Position numbers and translations under genes: made by a program. Positions 1 to 5,155 of a DNA stretch of 5,951 nucleotides are shown here, one piece after another; within the stretch, counting starts at the first letter, position 1, and each line of letters begins with the position of its first letter. The notes under the pieces were generated by a model, which had not been told where the DNA came from, searched no databases, and saw nothing but the letters and a program-made list of their open reading frames with translations. Origin of the DNA: an uncultured Campylobacter sp. (lineage in GTDB: Bacteria; Campylobacterota; Campylobacteria; Campylobacterales; Campylobacteraceae); NCBI GenBank assembly GCA_937875715.1, contig CALEHZ010000110.1:1-5951 (forward strand), written 5' to 3'.

Positions 1-126
1 AATGCCGTAGCCAATATCCAAGAAGCACTTGCAGTAAGCATCGACCCAAAGAAAAATAAAGTAAAATTAACACTTTTAAAAGATACTAGCGGATTTGATA
101 TAATATTTATCACATTTTATCCTTAG
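1..126 (+). CDS. C-terminal fragment of an unrecognised protein (5' end outside window)
   Basis: Frame 1 is open from the left edge for 41 codons and ends at TAG (124-126). The visible peptide starts NAVANIQEALAVSIDP and ends in the hydrophobic FDIIFITFYP. The reverse strand and the other frames are broken by stops here. The mixed helix-like then beta-like pattern, with lysines in the middle (DPKKNKVKLTLLKD), reads like a real protein end rather than random A+T-rich sequence. An open stretch this short could still arise by chance. No family is recognised. The gene would be convergent with the pseudopilin operon. Confidence 0.5.
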   Translation, partial: NAVANIQEALAVSIDPKKNKVKLTLLKDTSGFDIIFITFYP

Positions 127-161
127 TAAAAATACTTATAAATTTCTATTATACTAAATTC

Positions 162-233
162 CCTTGAATTTTTTAAAACTCAAATCAAATATTACAGCCA
201 CTGCTGCGAAAGTGAATTTTATAAAATTCAAGG
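162..233. repeat. Perfect 11-bp inverted repeat with 50-bp spacer
   Basis: CCTTGAATTTT at 162-172 is exactly complementary to AAAATTCAAGG at 223-233. The right arm overlaps the 18-bp palindrome at 213-230. The arms are built on the same GAATTTT heptamer that recurs through the window. The role is unknown. It may be structural, part of a bidirectional termination region, or simply a consequence of the high density of the heptamer. Confidence 0.6.
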
Positions 234-239
234 CTTTTT

Positions 240-275
240 AAAAAATTCAACGGCTGAATTTTATAAAAATTCGCC
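240..275 (-). terminator. Possible intrinsic terminator of the fliW-pseudopilin operon
   Basis: Read on the minus strand, about 29 nt past the stop of the last pseudopilin-like gene, GGCGAATTTT (275-266) can pair with AAAATTC-A-GCC (262-252). The stem has 10 pairs, one bulged base and a 3-nt loop. About six bases later comes a T run (245-240). The stem is A+T-rich with a short GC base, so it is weak by enterobacterial standards but fits this genome. On the plus strand no T run follows, so the orientation favours the minus-strand operon. Confidence 0.4.
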
Positions 276-303
276 CAGCTCGGTGTTGTAAAAAATTCAA
301 AAA

Positions 304-744
304 TTATGGAATTTGCGTAGTTGTGAAAGAATAAGACATTCCTTCGTCTATATTTGATTTTACTTGACCATTTATGATTATAGCGCTTAAATCAGCTTTT
401 GCTTGGTTGTTTGTGGCGATTACATTTTTACACTTAGCTTTATTTACTAAAATATCAGCGTTGCCTATATAAGTAAGATGCAAGGTCGCCACAAAGGCTG
501 GTGCCTCGCTGCTTGGATAATTTACTTCTATTGTATCTATGCAGCTGCTCGCAAAATCATTTTGCTGAACCTTTAAAATAGCGTATTCGCTAGCACTATC
601 GGCTAGAAGTCTTGCTTGTTCTTTTAGAAAAATATTTAGACTTGTTTTAGCCCCAGTCGTAGCCAAGCTAATGCTAAGAGCGCCTATGCTAGCTACTGCC
701 ATGATAAAAATAATAGCTAAAATAATTGAAAAAGCTTTTTTCAT
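304..744 (-). CDS. Small pseudopilin-like protein without Glu+5 (PilX/GspK-like position)
   Basis: A 146-residue protein with a type IV pilin-like start: MKKA, then F5-S6, then about 22 hydrophobic residues (roughly 5-28), then a soluble periplasmic part. The leader matches its two upstream neighbours (cleavage expected after A4), but the residue at +5 is L9 instead of the usual Glu. In known systems the tip subunit GspK typically lacks Glu+5, so a tip or initiation role is a reasonable inference. It is shorter than GspK and closer to PilX in size. Two cysteines, C68 and C105, could form a disulfide. The ATG lies 4 nt after the upstream stop, and its ribosome site (AAGG, 752-755) lies inside the end of that gene, so the two are probably coupled. 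It is the last gene of the operon. The exact family is not recognised. Confidence 0.75.
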   Translation of the reverse strand: MKKAFSIILAIIFIMAVASIGALSISLATTGAKTSLNIFLKEQARLLADSASEYAILKVQQNDFASSCIDTIEVNYPSSEAPAFVATLHLTYIGNADILVNKAKCKNVIATNNQAKADLSAIIINGQVKSNIDEGMSYSFTTTQIP

Positions 745-748
745 ATTT

Positions 749-1675
749 TTACCTTACTATTCTTGTTTGGCAGGCTTCGTCTTCGCCTGCAATCAAACAA
801 AGCTTGAAAACTACGCCAGTAGCGATATTTTCATCACTGCTAATAGCAGTAAATCTAAATGTGCTTACATTATCTGCTAGTAAATTTTCTGTTTTTTTCT
901 CACAGCTTTTGTCAGTCACTGCATCGCAAATATCCAAATAAAGCTCATTTTCTTTAAGTCTAATTCTATTTATTTCATTTGAGAGATAAATTTTATGTAT
1001 TAGACGAGCCATGCTTGGGCGGATTATATTTTCAGCCTCGGTTGCTGTGCTAACTGGGCAATTACTGCGAGTGAGTTTGATATTGCCAGTATCACTAAAA
1101 GCAGCTGTGCCACTGCTGCAGCCATATACAAAAGGTCTTACATCTTTAGAATAATATCTCTTAAAAGGCTCTTTTTTATTTCTATAAAATAAGCTGTTAT
1201 CGTCATTAAAGAAAATTTCATAAGTGTCTAAATCAATACCGCTGCTCTCAATGCTTTCAATTGTGATTTCATCTGCGAAAGAATTATCCGCAGAAAATTC
1301 AGTCTTTGTCTCTATTTTTGAGACAAAACCGCTGTATCTAGGCGCAGCATAGGCACTATCTTTTTTGTAGGTAGCGAAATTTCGCTCTAATTCATAAGCT
1401 CTGCGGTAAAAGATGAGCGAGCCTTCGCTTGCTGTGCTTGTCATTGGTGCGTAATTAGCCCCATTTTGAACTGCTGCGGTCTGCTCTATTCTATGTTCTA
1501 GCCTATTTGCTATTATGTCGGCTACATTATTTGCTTGTATTTCTAAATTTTGAATTTTAGCAGTAGCAGCGTAATTATCATACAAAGAGCGTATAATATC
1601 AGTGCCCACGCTAGCTACGATGCCCAAAATCACCATAACAAGAATAAGCTCTATTAAACTAAAAGCCCTTCTCAT
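749..1675 (-). CDS. Prepilin-type N-methylation domain protein, PilW/GspJ-like minor pseudopilin
   Basis: A 308-residue protein with a clear class III signal: MRRA, then F5-S-L-I-E9 and a hydrophobic helix to about residue 24. Prepilin peptidase would cut after A4, leaving N-terminal Phe with Glu at +5. A helical stretch follows (about 30-70), then a long beta-rich periplasmic domain. Length and position between a I/V-like and a K/X-like protein suggest the J/W member of a minor-pseudopilin set. Six cysteines (C186, C206, C250, C258, C293, C302) could form up to three disulfides. The ATG overlaps the upstream TGA as ATGA (1675-1672), a classic coupling arrangement, with AGGA at 1687-1690. In Campylobacter such proteins belong to the type II secretion-like transformation machinery (Cts). 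Which Cts protein this is cannot be decided here. Confidence 0.85.
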   Translation of the reverse strand: MRRAFSLIELILVMVILGIVASVGTDIIRSLYDNYAATAKIQNLEIQANNVADIIANRLEHRIEQTAAVQNGANYAPMTSTASEGSLIFYRRAYELERNFATYKKDSAYAAPRYSGFVSKIETKTEFSADNSFADEITIESIESSGIDLDTYEIFFNDDNSLFYRNKKEPFKRYYSKDVRPFVYGCSSGTAAFSDTGNIKLTRSNCPVSTATEAENIIRPSMARLIHKIYLSNEINRIRLKENELYLDICDAVTDKSCEKKTENLLADNVSTFRFTAISSDENIATGVVFKLCLIAGEDEACQTRIVR

Positions 1676-2472
1676 TGTGGCTCGCTTCCTATATTAAAAC
1701 TAAAACTTCTTAAAGTAATGTTACTTACATCATCGACTAGATTGCCAGTAGGTGAGGTGCTGTCTTCTTTAACTGGTGCGGTCGCAATTACTTCTACCAT
1801 TATGGCATTTGTAGTGCCAGCGGCTACGCTATTTGGATTAAAAGTAGCAGTTATTTTCTTGCCTTCAATTTTTTCTTCAATATTTATAAAATTCACTTTT
1901 GCGCTGATATCAAAGGCAAAAGCATTTTTTGAAGCAGTGCTTGTGCTCTCATCTACATTTTTTACATTAGAGCCTATGCTTGACTTTTTTTGGGCGCAGT
2001 TTAGTCCGTCGCAATCAGTGCTAGCAAGATCAGCAGCTGCTGCTACTACTATAGCGCCATCTTTTGTTTTGGCTGTAGTTCTATTATAAAGAAAGATTTT
2101 TTTTGCGCTGCTTTCAGCGCTCGCATCAACATCTGTTTTAGTGTCTGTTTGAGCACTCGCATCAGCAGTCGTGTCCTTATCTCGCTTTCCATCAAGGCTT
2201 TCAAATCTAGCGTCTTTTGTAGCTTCAGTCTTTAAAATTCCGCTATAGACCTTAGCACCGCTATTATCGATAAATCCAGTCGCAAGAGCGCTATTCCAAG
2301 GCTGTAATAAAATGTCGTCTATGTAAATTCTGCTTGAAGAAATAACTTCGGATAATATAGTTTGGGCGTTGCCTTTTGTGCTAGTTATGCTGATATAAGG
2401 CAACGCCGCAACGCCAATACCTACTATTACAATAGCAAGTAAAAGCTCGATTAAAGAGACAGCTTTTTTCAA
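1672..2472 (-). CDS. Prepilin-type N-methylation domain protein, PilV/GspI-like pseudopilin (TTG start)
   Basis: A 266-residue protein starting MKKA-V5-S-L-I-E9-L, with a hydrophobic helix to about residue 26: a class III prepilin signal with Glu at +5 and Ala at -1. The only start giving this leader is TTG (2472-2470), because an in-frame TGA lies six codons upstream. The ribosome site is weak (AAGAAG just after the fliW stop), so translation probably depends on ribosomes finishing fliW 10 nt upstream. Residues about 98-124 are a low-complexity Asp/Thr/Ala/Ser/Lys stretch with two DASA units. A C154/C159 pair may form a small disulfide loop. The C-terminal part (about 185-260) is beta-rich. 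C. jejuni CtsT (Cj1077) lies near fliW, so a transformation role is likely, but I do not assign the symbol. Confidence 0.8.
   Translation of the reverse strand: MKKAVSLIELLLAIVIVGIGVAALPYISITSTKGNAQTILSEVISSSRIYIDDILLQPWNSALATGFIDNSGAKVYSGILKTEATKDARFESLDGKRDKDTTADASAQTDTKTDVDASAESSAKKIFLYNRTTAKTKDGAIVVAAAADLASTDCDGLNCAQKKSSIGSNVKNVDESTSTASKNAFAFDISAKVNFINIEEKIEGKKITATFNPNSVAAGTTNAIMVEVIATAPVKEDSTSPTGNLVDDVSNITLRSFSFNIGSEPQ
2116..2167 (-). repeat. Imperfect 36-bp-period direct repeat in a pseudopilin linker
   Basis: AGCGCTCGCATCAACA (2116-2131) and AGCACTCGCATCAGCA (2152-2167) match at 14 of 16 bases with a 36-bp (12-codon) period. On the coding strand they give two DASA units (residues 104-107 and 116-119) inside a Thr/Asp/Ala-rich linker. 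The period is a multiple of three, so gain or loss of a unit would keep the frame. Confidence 0.55.
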
Positions 2473-2482
2473 TCCAAGCTTC

Positions 2483-3280
2483 TTATTTCAAAAAATCAGC
2501 GATTTTCTCAGCCTGACTATATTCTACATAAGTTTTTGGATCAAGCACGATTTGAGCAACTGTGTTATTTTTCACATTGCAAATAATCGGTGCTAGAAAA
2601 TTCACGCCACTATCTTCGATGGTTTTATTTAGCATAACCATATTGTAAATGCGTATATCGCTCTTTTCGTGGATATCAAGCAATACTTGATATGGAGTTG
2701 GCACCTCAAAGCTATAATCAGGGCGTAAAACATAAGGATTGATTAGCGTAAAGCTGATATTTTTGTGCTCTTCACCACTCTCACGGCTTTTCATTGTTAC
2801 GAAGAATTTATCCAAAGCTGTGATTTCTACTTTTGAAATGTCCTCAAAGCCCAAAATTGGACCTTTTACAACAAAAATATCCTTATTTACGATTGTGCCG
2901 ATTTTCTCAGCTTGGCTGTATTGTGGATAATATTTTGGATCAAGCACTACTTGGCTTAAAGTCATATTTTTTGTATTACAAACGATAGGCGCTAGAAAAT
3001 TCACACCGCTATCTTCGATAGTTTTAGCTAGCATTACCATATTAAACACGCGCAAATCAGAGCTGTCGTTGATCTCCATTAAAACTTGATATGAAGTAGG
3101 AAGCTCAAAATCATAATCAGGGCGAATTTGATAAGGGTCAATTACTGTAAAAGTTACAGGCGCTTTGTTTGGATCGCGGTCTTTGCTCGTAAGCTTGAAA
3201 AAACCATTTTCAAGCTCAGTAAGCTCTATCGTTCTAACATCCTCGAAACCTAAAATTGGGCTTTTAATCTCAAAAACCAT
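2483..3280 (-). CDS. fliW: Tandem-duplicated flagellar assembly factor FliW (two fused FliW domains)
   Basis: FliW binds flagellin in the cytoplasm and antagonises the translational repressor CsrA, coupling flagellin synthesis to filament assembly. FliW is normally about 130-150 residues. This protein has 265 and contains two full copies: residues about 3-130 and 136-263. Shared landmarks sit 133 residues apart: PILGFED (8 and 141), RPDY (53 and 186), KTIEDSGVNFLAPI (86 and 219), SQAEKI (122 and 255). No stop or start separates them, so this is one fused chain. The ATG at 3280 is chosen because AAAGGAG lies 5 nt upstream and FliW homology begins at once. A longer GTG start at 3325 would add 15 unrelated residues and run through the likely promoter. 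It is followed after 10 nt by the pseudopilin genes. Family assignment is firm; the function of a double FliW is not known to me. Confidence 0.93.
   Translation of the reverse strand: MVFEIKSPILGFEDVRTIELTELENGFFKLTSKDRDPNKAPVTFTVIDPYQIRPDYDFELPTSYQVLMEINDSSDLRVFNMVMLAKTIEDSGVNFLAPIVCNTKNMTLSQVVLDPKYYPQYSQAEKIGTIVNKDIFVVKGPILGFEDISKVEITALDKFFVTMKSRESGEEHKNISFTLINPYVLRPDYSFEVPTPYQVLLDIHEKSDIRIYNMVMLNKTIEDSGVNFLAPIICNVKNNTVAQIVLDPKTYVEYSQAEKIADFLK
2492..3274 (-). repeat. Intragenic tandem duplication of the fliW domain (399-bp offset)
   Basis: The half coding residues 3-130 (3274-2891) and the half coding residues 136-263 (2875-2492) are also similar as DNA. For example, GCTAGAAAATTCAC occurs in both copies with an offset of 399 bp (133 codons), followed in both by CTATCTTCGAT. 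Third positions have diverged in most places, so the duplication is not very recent, but parts remain alike enough to allow recombination between halves. Confidence 0.85.
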
Positions 3281-3285
3281 TGTGT

Positions 3286-3292
3286 CTCCTTT
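3286..3292 (-). promoter_or_regulatory. Ribosome binding site that fixes the fliW start
   Basis: AAAGGAG on the minus strand ends 5 nt before the ATG at 3280. It is a near-perfect Shine-Dalgarno sequence and rules out the longer in-frame GTG at 3325 as the main start. Confidence 0.8.
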
Positions 3293-3315
3293 GTAGTTTG
3301 TGGAAAAATTTTGCA

Positions 3316-3324
3316 ATTTTAGCA
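3316..3324 (-). promoter_or_regulatory. Candidate extended -10 promoter for fliW and the pseudopilin operon
   Basis: TGCTAAAAT on the minus strand fits an extended -10 box (TGnTAnaAT). It would start transcription near 3309, giving a leader of about 28 nt that contains the fliW ribosome site. The sequence upstream is A/T-rich with no obvious -35, as is usual for Campylobacter housekeeping promoters. With a 70-bp gap to dsbD, read-through from dsbD is also possible. Confidence 0.45.
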
Positions 3325-3344
3325 CAAAAGTTATTATTTTTTAA

Positions 3345-3384
3345 TGAATTTTATAAAAAATTTTTTAAAATTTTTATAAATTCA
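3345..3384 (-). repeat. A/T-only inverted repeat across the dsbD stop codon
   Basis: TGAATTTTATAAAAA (3345-3359) pairs with TTTTTATAAATTCA (3371-3384), with one unpaired base and a loop of about 11 nt. It covers the last ten codons and stop of dsbD. Apart from one G-C pair the stem is A/T-only, and no clear T run follows on the minus strand, so I call it a repeat rather than a terminator. It may still slow or end dsbD transcripts before fliW. Confidence 0.4.
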
Positions 3385-5057
3385 TCCATCTTTGGACTAG
3401 CTACAAGCTTTTGTTTTAGCTCGCCATCTTTAAAAATCAAAAAGGCAGGCGGCCCAAAAAGCTCGAATTTTTTGAGCATTTGCTCTTTTTCATCGCTCAT
3501 TTGGCTTAAATCCACCTTTAAAATCTCAAAAGCTAAAAGCAAATTCTGTGCCATAATATCATTTTGTAATTGTTTATCAAATTCCTTACAATTTACGCAC
3601 CAATCAGCCCAAAAATCCACAATTACCGGTCTTTTTGAAGATTTTAAAAAATTCTCAAGTTTGCTTAAATTATTTATGATTTTTTCCTTGTTTGAATTTT
3701 TTGAAATTTGCTCGCTTGAATTTTTTAAAAGTGTTGAATTTTGTAAAAATCCAGAAAATTCTAAAATACTAACAATCAAAAATCCCGCACCAGCGATAAA
3801 TAAAGCTAGATTTAAGCCTGTAAAAAACTTACCGATTTTTGAAAAATTTGTCTTAAAATCTTGTAAAAACACGCTTGAAATAATTGCTAAAAGCGCAAAG
3901 AGTAAAAAGCTGATTTTTTCATCCATTATGCGAGAAAGCAGCCAAAGCGCCATGCCAAACATCAAAAAAGCAAAAATTTGTGTGATTTTGTTCATCCACA
4001 TTCCAGGCTTTAAAGTAAGGCTAAATCCTGCCCCAAGCGCTAAAAGCGGCGCACTCATACCAATGCTTAAAACAAAAAGCGCAGCACCGCCAAGTAAAAT
4101 ATCGCCTGTTTTAGCGATATAAAGAAGTGCTCCAGCCAAAGGCAGCGCCACGCAAGGGCTAATCACAAGTGCTGACAAAAATCCCATAAAAATCACGCCA
4201 AAATGCCCAGAATAGCTTTGTGCTTTTAGGCTAATGCTTGTGTTAAAGCGTGATAAAAAGGCAGTTACGCGCGCATAAAAAAACATCAAAATCGCCAAAA
4301 TCACAAAAATAAAGGCGCTAAAAACTATCACAACCGGACTTTGTAAAATTCCATGCACTCCAGCACCAAGCGAGCCTGCAACAGCGCCTAAAATAGCATT
4401 TGCCACGCTTAGAGCTAAAACATATTCTAAGCTAGCTAAAAATTTGCCTTTTTTTCCAGCGCCTTTGTTTGCTTTATTTACGATTATTGCGCTTAAAATC
4501 GGCACCATCGGCAGCACACAAGGCGTAAGGCTAAGCAAAATCCCATAGCCAAAAAAACTAGCAAGCAGCCAAAAAATACTTTTTTTGCTAAAAGAATCAG
4601 CGATTATTTCATCATTTGAAAGAGTTTTAGAATTTTGTGAATTTTCTATTTTATTTATGTAAAGCAAAGAAATTTTATCAGCCTTTAAATCAAGCTCAAA
4701 TGCCGTGCTCATCGGCGCATAGCAAAAGCCAGAATGCGAACAGCCCTGAAAATTCACGCTTAAATTGTTTGAATTTTTTAAAAGCGCACTTGGCACAAAA
4801 ATTTTAAAGGAATTTTCATAAACTAAGCTTTTATCTTTTTGCTTTGCTGCTGGCAAATCCAAAAACTCATTTAGACTTGAATTTTTTGCTCTTAGCGTAA
4901 ATTTATCAGCATAAAGATACACACTTTTATCAAAATCAATATTTAGCTCAATGCCGCTTTTTACAGCATTTGCGCTAAATTTAAAAGCCTCATCTTTATC
5001 TAAAATCGCAGAAAATAAAAAACTAGCGCAAAAAAGCAAAACACAAATAAAACGCAT
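3351..5057 (-). CDS. dsbD: Thiol:disulfide interchange protein DsbD
   Basis: DsbD moves electrons from cytoplasmic thioredoxin across the inner membrane to periplasmic partners such as DsbC-type isomerases and thioredoxin-like proteins of cytochrome c maturation. All three modules are present in 568 residues. A signal peptide (about 1-17) precedes the periplasmic alpha domain with its redox pair C106 and C112 (GCSHSGFCYAP). The membrane beta domain (about 163-433) has some eight helices and pairs C180 (LTPCVLPM) with C302 (ISPCVALPLAG). The C-terminal thioredoxin-like gamma domain carries WCVNC (C487, C490). Length is normal. The ATG at 5057 has AAGGA 5 nt upstream. The linker at about 433-475 is low-complexity and Asn/Ser/Lys-rich, encoded partly by the recurring AAAATTC heptamer. 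It is co-directional with fliW 70 bp downstream and divergent from ppk2. Confidence 0.96.
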   Translation of the reverse strand: MRFICVLLFCASFLFSAILDKDEAFKFSANAVKSGIELNIDFDKSVYLYADKFTLRAKNSSLNEFLDLPAAKQKDKSLVYENSFKIFVPSALLKNSNNLSVNFQGCSHSGFCYAPMSTAFELDLKADKISLLYINKIENSQNSKTLSNDEIIADSFSKKSIFWLLASFFGYGILLSLTPCVLPMVPILSAIIVNKANKGAGKKGKFLASLEYVLALSVANAILGAVAGSLGAGVHGILQSPVVIVFSAFIFVILAILMFFYARVTAFLSRFNTSISLKAQSYSGHFGVIFMGFLSALVISPCVALPLAGALLYIAKTGDILLGGAALFVLSIGMSAPLLALGAGFSLTLKPGMWMNKITQIFAFLMFGMALWLLSRIMDEKISFLLFALLAIISSVFLQDFKTNFSKIGKFFTGLNLALFIAGAGFLIVSILEFSGFLQNSTLLKNSSEQISKNSNKEKIINNLSKLENFLKSSKRPVIVDFWADWCVNCKEFDKQLQNDIMAQNLLLAFEILKVDLSQMSDEKEQMLKKFELFGPPAFLIFKDGELKQKLVASPKMDEFIKILKNFL

Positions 5058-5081
5058 AAAATTCCTTAAATTTTTTGGCTA

Positions 5082-5087
5082 ATTTTA
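5082..5087 (-). promoter_or_regulatory. Candidate -10 box for dsbD
   Basis: TAAAAT on the minus strand, 24 nt before the dsbD ATG, would give a leader of about 18 nt holding the AAGGA site. The surroundings are very A/T-rich, so other positions are possible. Confidence 0.3.
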
Positions 5088-5120
5088 GAATTTTTTATCA
5101 AATTTTCATTAAATATGTAG

Positions 5121-5126
5121 TAAAAT
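5121..5126 (+). promoter_or_regulatory. Candidate -10 box for ppk2
   Basis: TAAAAT (in GTAGTAAAATG), 29 nt before the ppk2 ATG, with A/T-rich tracts upstream and no clear -35, matches the Campylobacter housekeeping pattern. The predicted leader is about 22 nt and includes AAAGGAG at 5144-5150. Confidence 0.45.
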
Positions 5127-5143
5127 GTGCGAATTTTTATCAC

Positions 5144-5150
5144 AAAGGAG
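5144..5150 (+). promoter_or_regulatory. Ribosome binding site of ppk2
   Basis: AAAGGAG lies 5 nt before the ATG at 5156 and decides that start over the internal in-frame ATGs at codons 14 and 17. Confidence 0.8.
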
Positions 5151-5155
5151 CCAAA

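Larger units (their letters stand above)
127..303. other. Non-coding convergent gap rich in GAATTTT/AAAATTC repeats
   Basis: This 177-bp stretch lies between two convergent gene ends and has no open frame worth calling. It contains seven copies of GAATTTT or its complement AAAATTC (starting at 166, 214, 223, 242, 256, 266 and 292). Several are paired as inverted repeats, including the perfect 18-bp palindrome TGAATTTTATAAAATTCA at 213-230. The small AGTA/TACT inverted repeat at 125-136, just after the plus-strand stop, is too weak to call a terminator. Confidence 0.7.

Noticed and set aside
671..941. Two short plus-strand open frames
   Set aside because: They are antisense to the pseudopilin-like genes and appear to be composition effects.
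1718..2089. 123-codon plus-strand open frame
   Set aside because: It is antisense to the first pseudopilin-like gene. It is open because of the Ala/Thr/Ser codons of the real gene.
3281..3296. CsrA-type site (ACAAAGGAG) over the fliW ribosome site
   Set aside because: The same ACAAAGGAG sequence precedes ppk2, so it is best explained as the ordinary ribosome site; no stem-loop presents the GGA.
3302..3314. Sigma-54-like GG...GC on the plus strand
   Set aside because: The spacing is 9 nt instead of 10 and it points away from fliW into the end of dsbD, where there is no plus-strand gene.
3281..3325. Longer fliW start at GTG 3325
   Set aside because: It would add 15 residues with no FliW similarity and would place the likely -10 box and the AAAGGAG site inside the gene.
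3421..3480. GCTCGAATTTTTTGAGC hairpin in dsbD
   Set aside because: It lies inside the thioredoxin-domain coding sequence and is explained by the codons; short arms only.
3280..4122. 280-codon plus-strand open frame
   Set aside because: It lies antisense to dsbD, whose domains and cysteine motifs are unmistakable. The product is Lys/Phe/Ser-rich without family features, and there is no suitable ribosome site.
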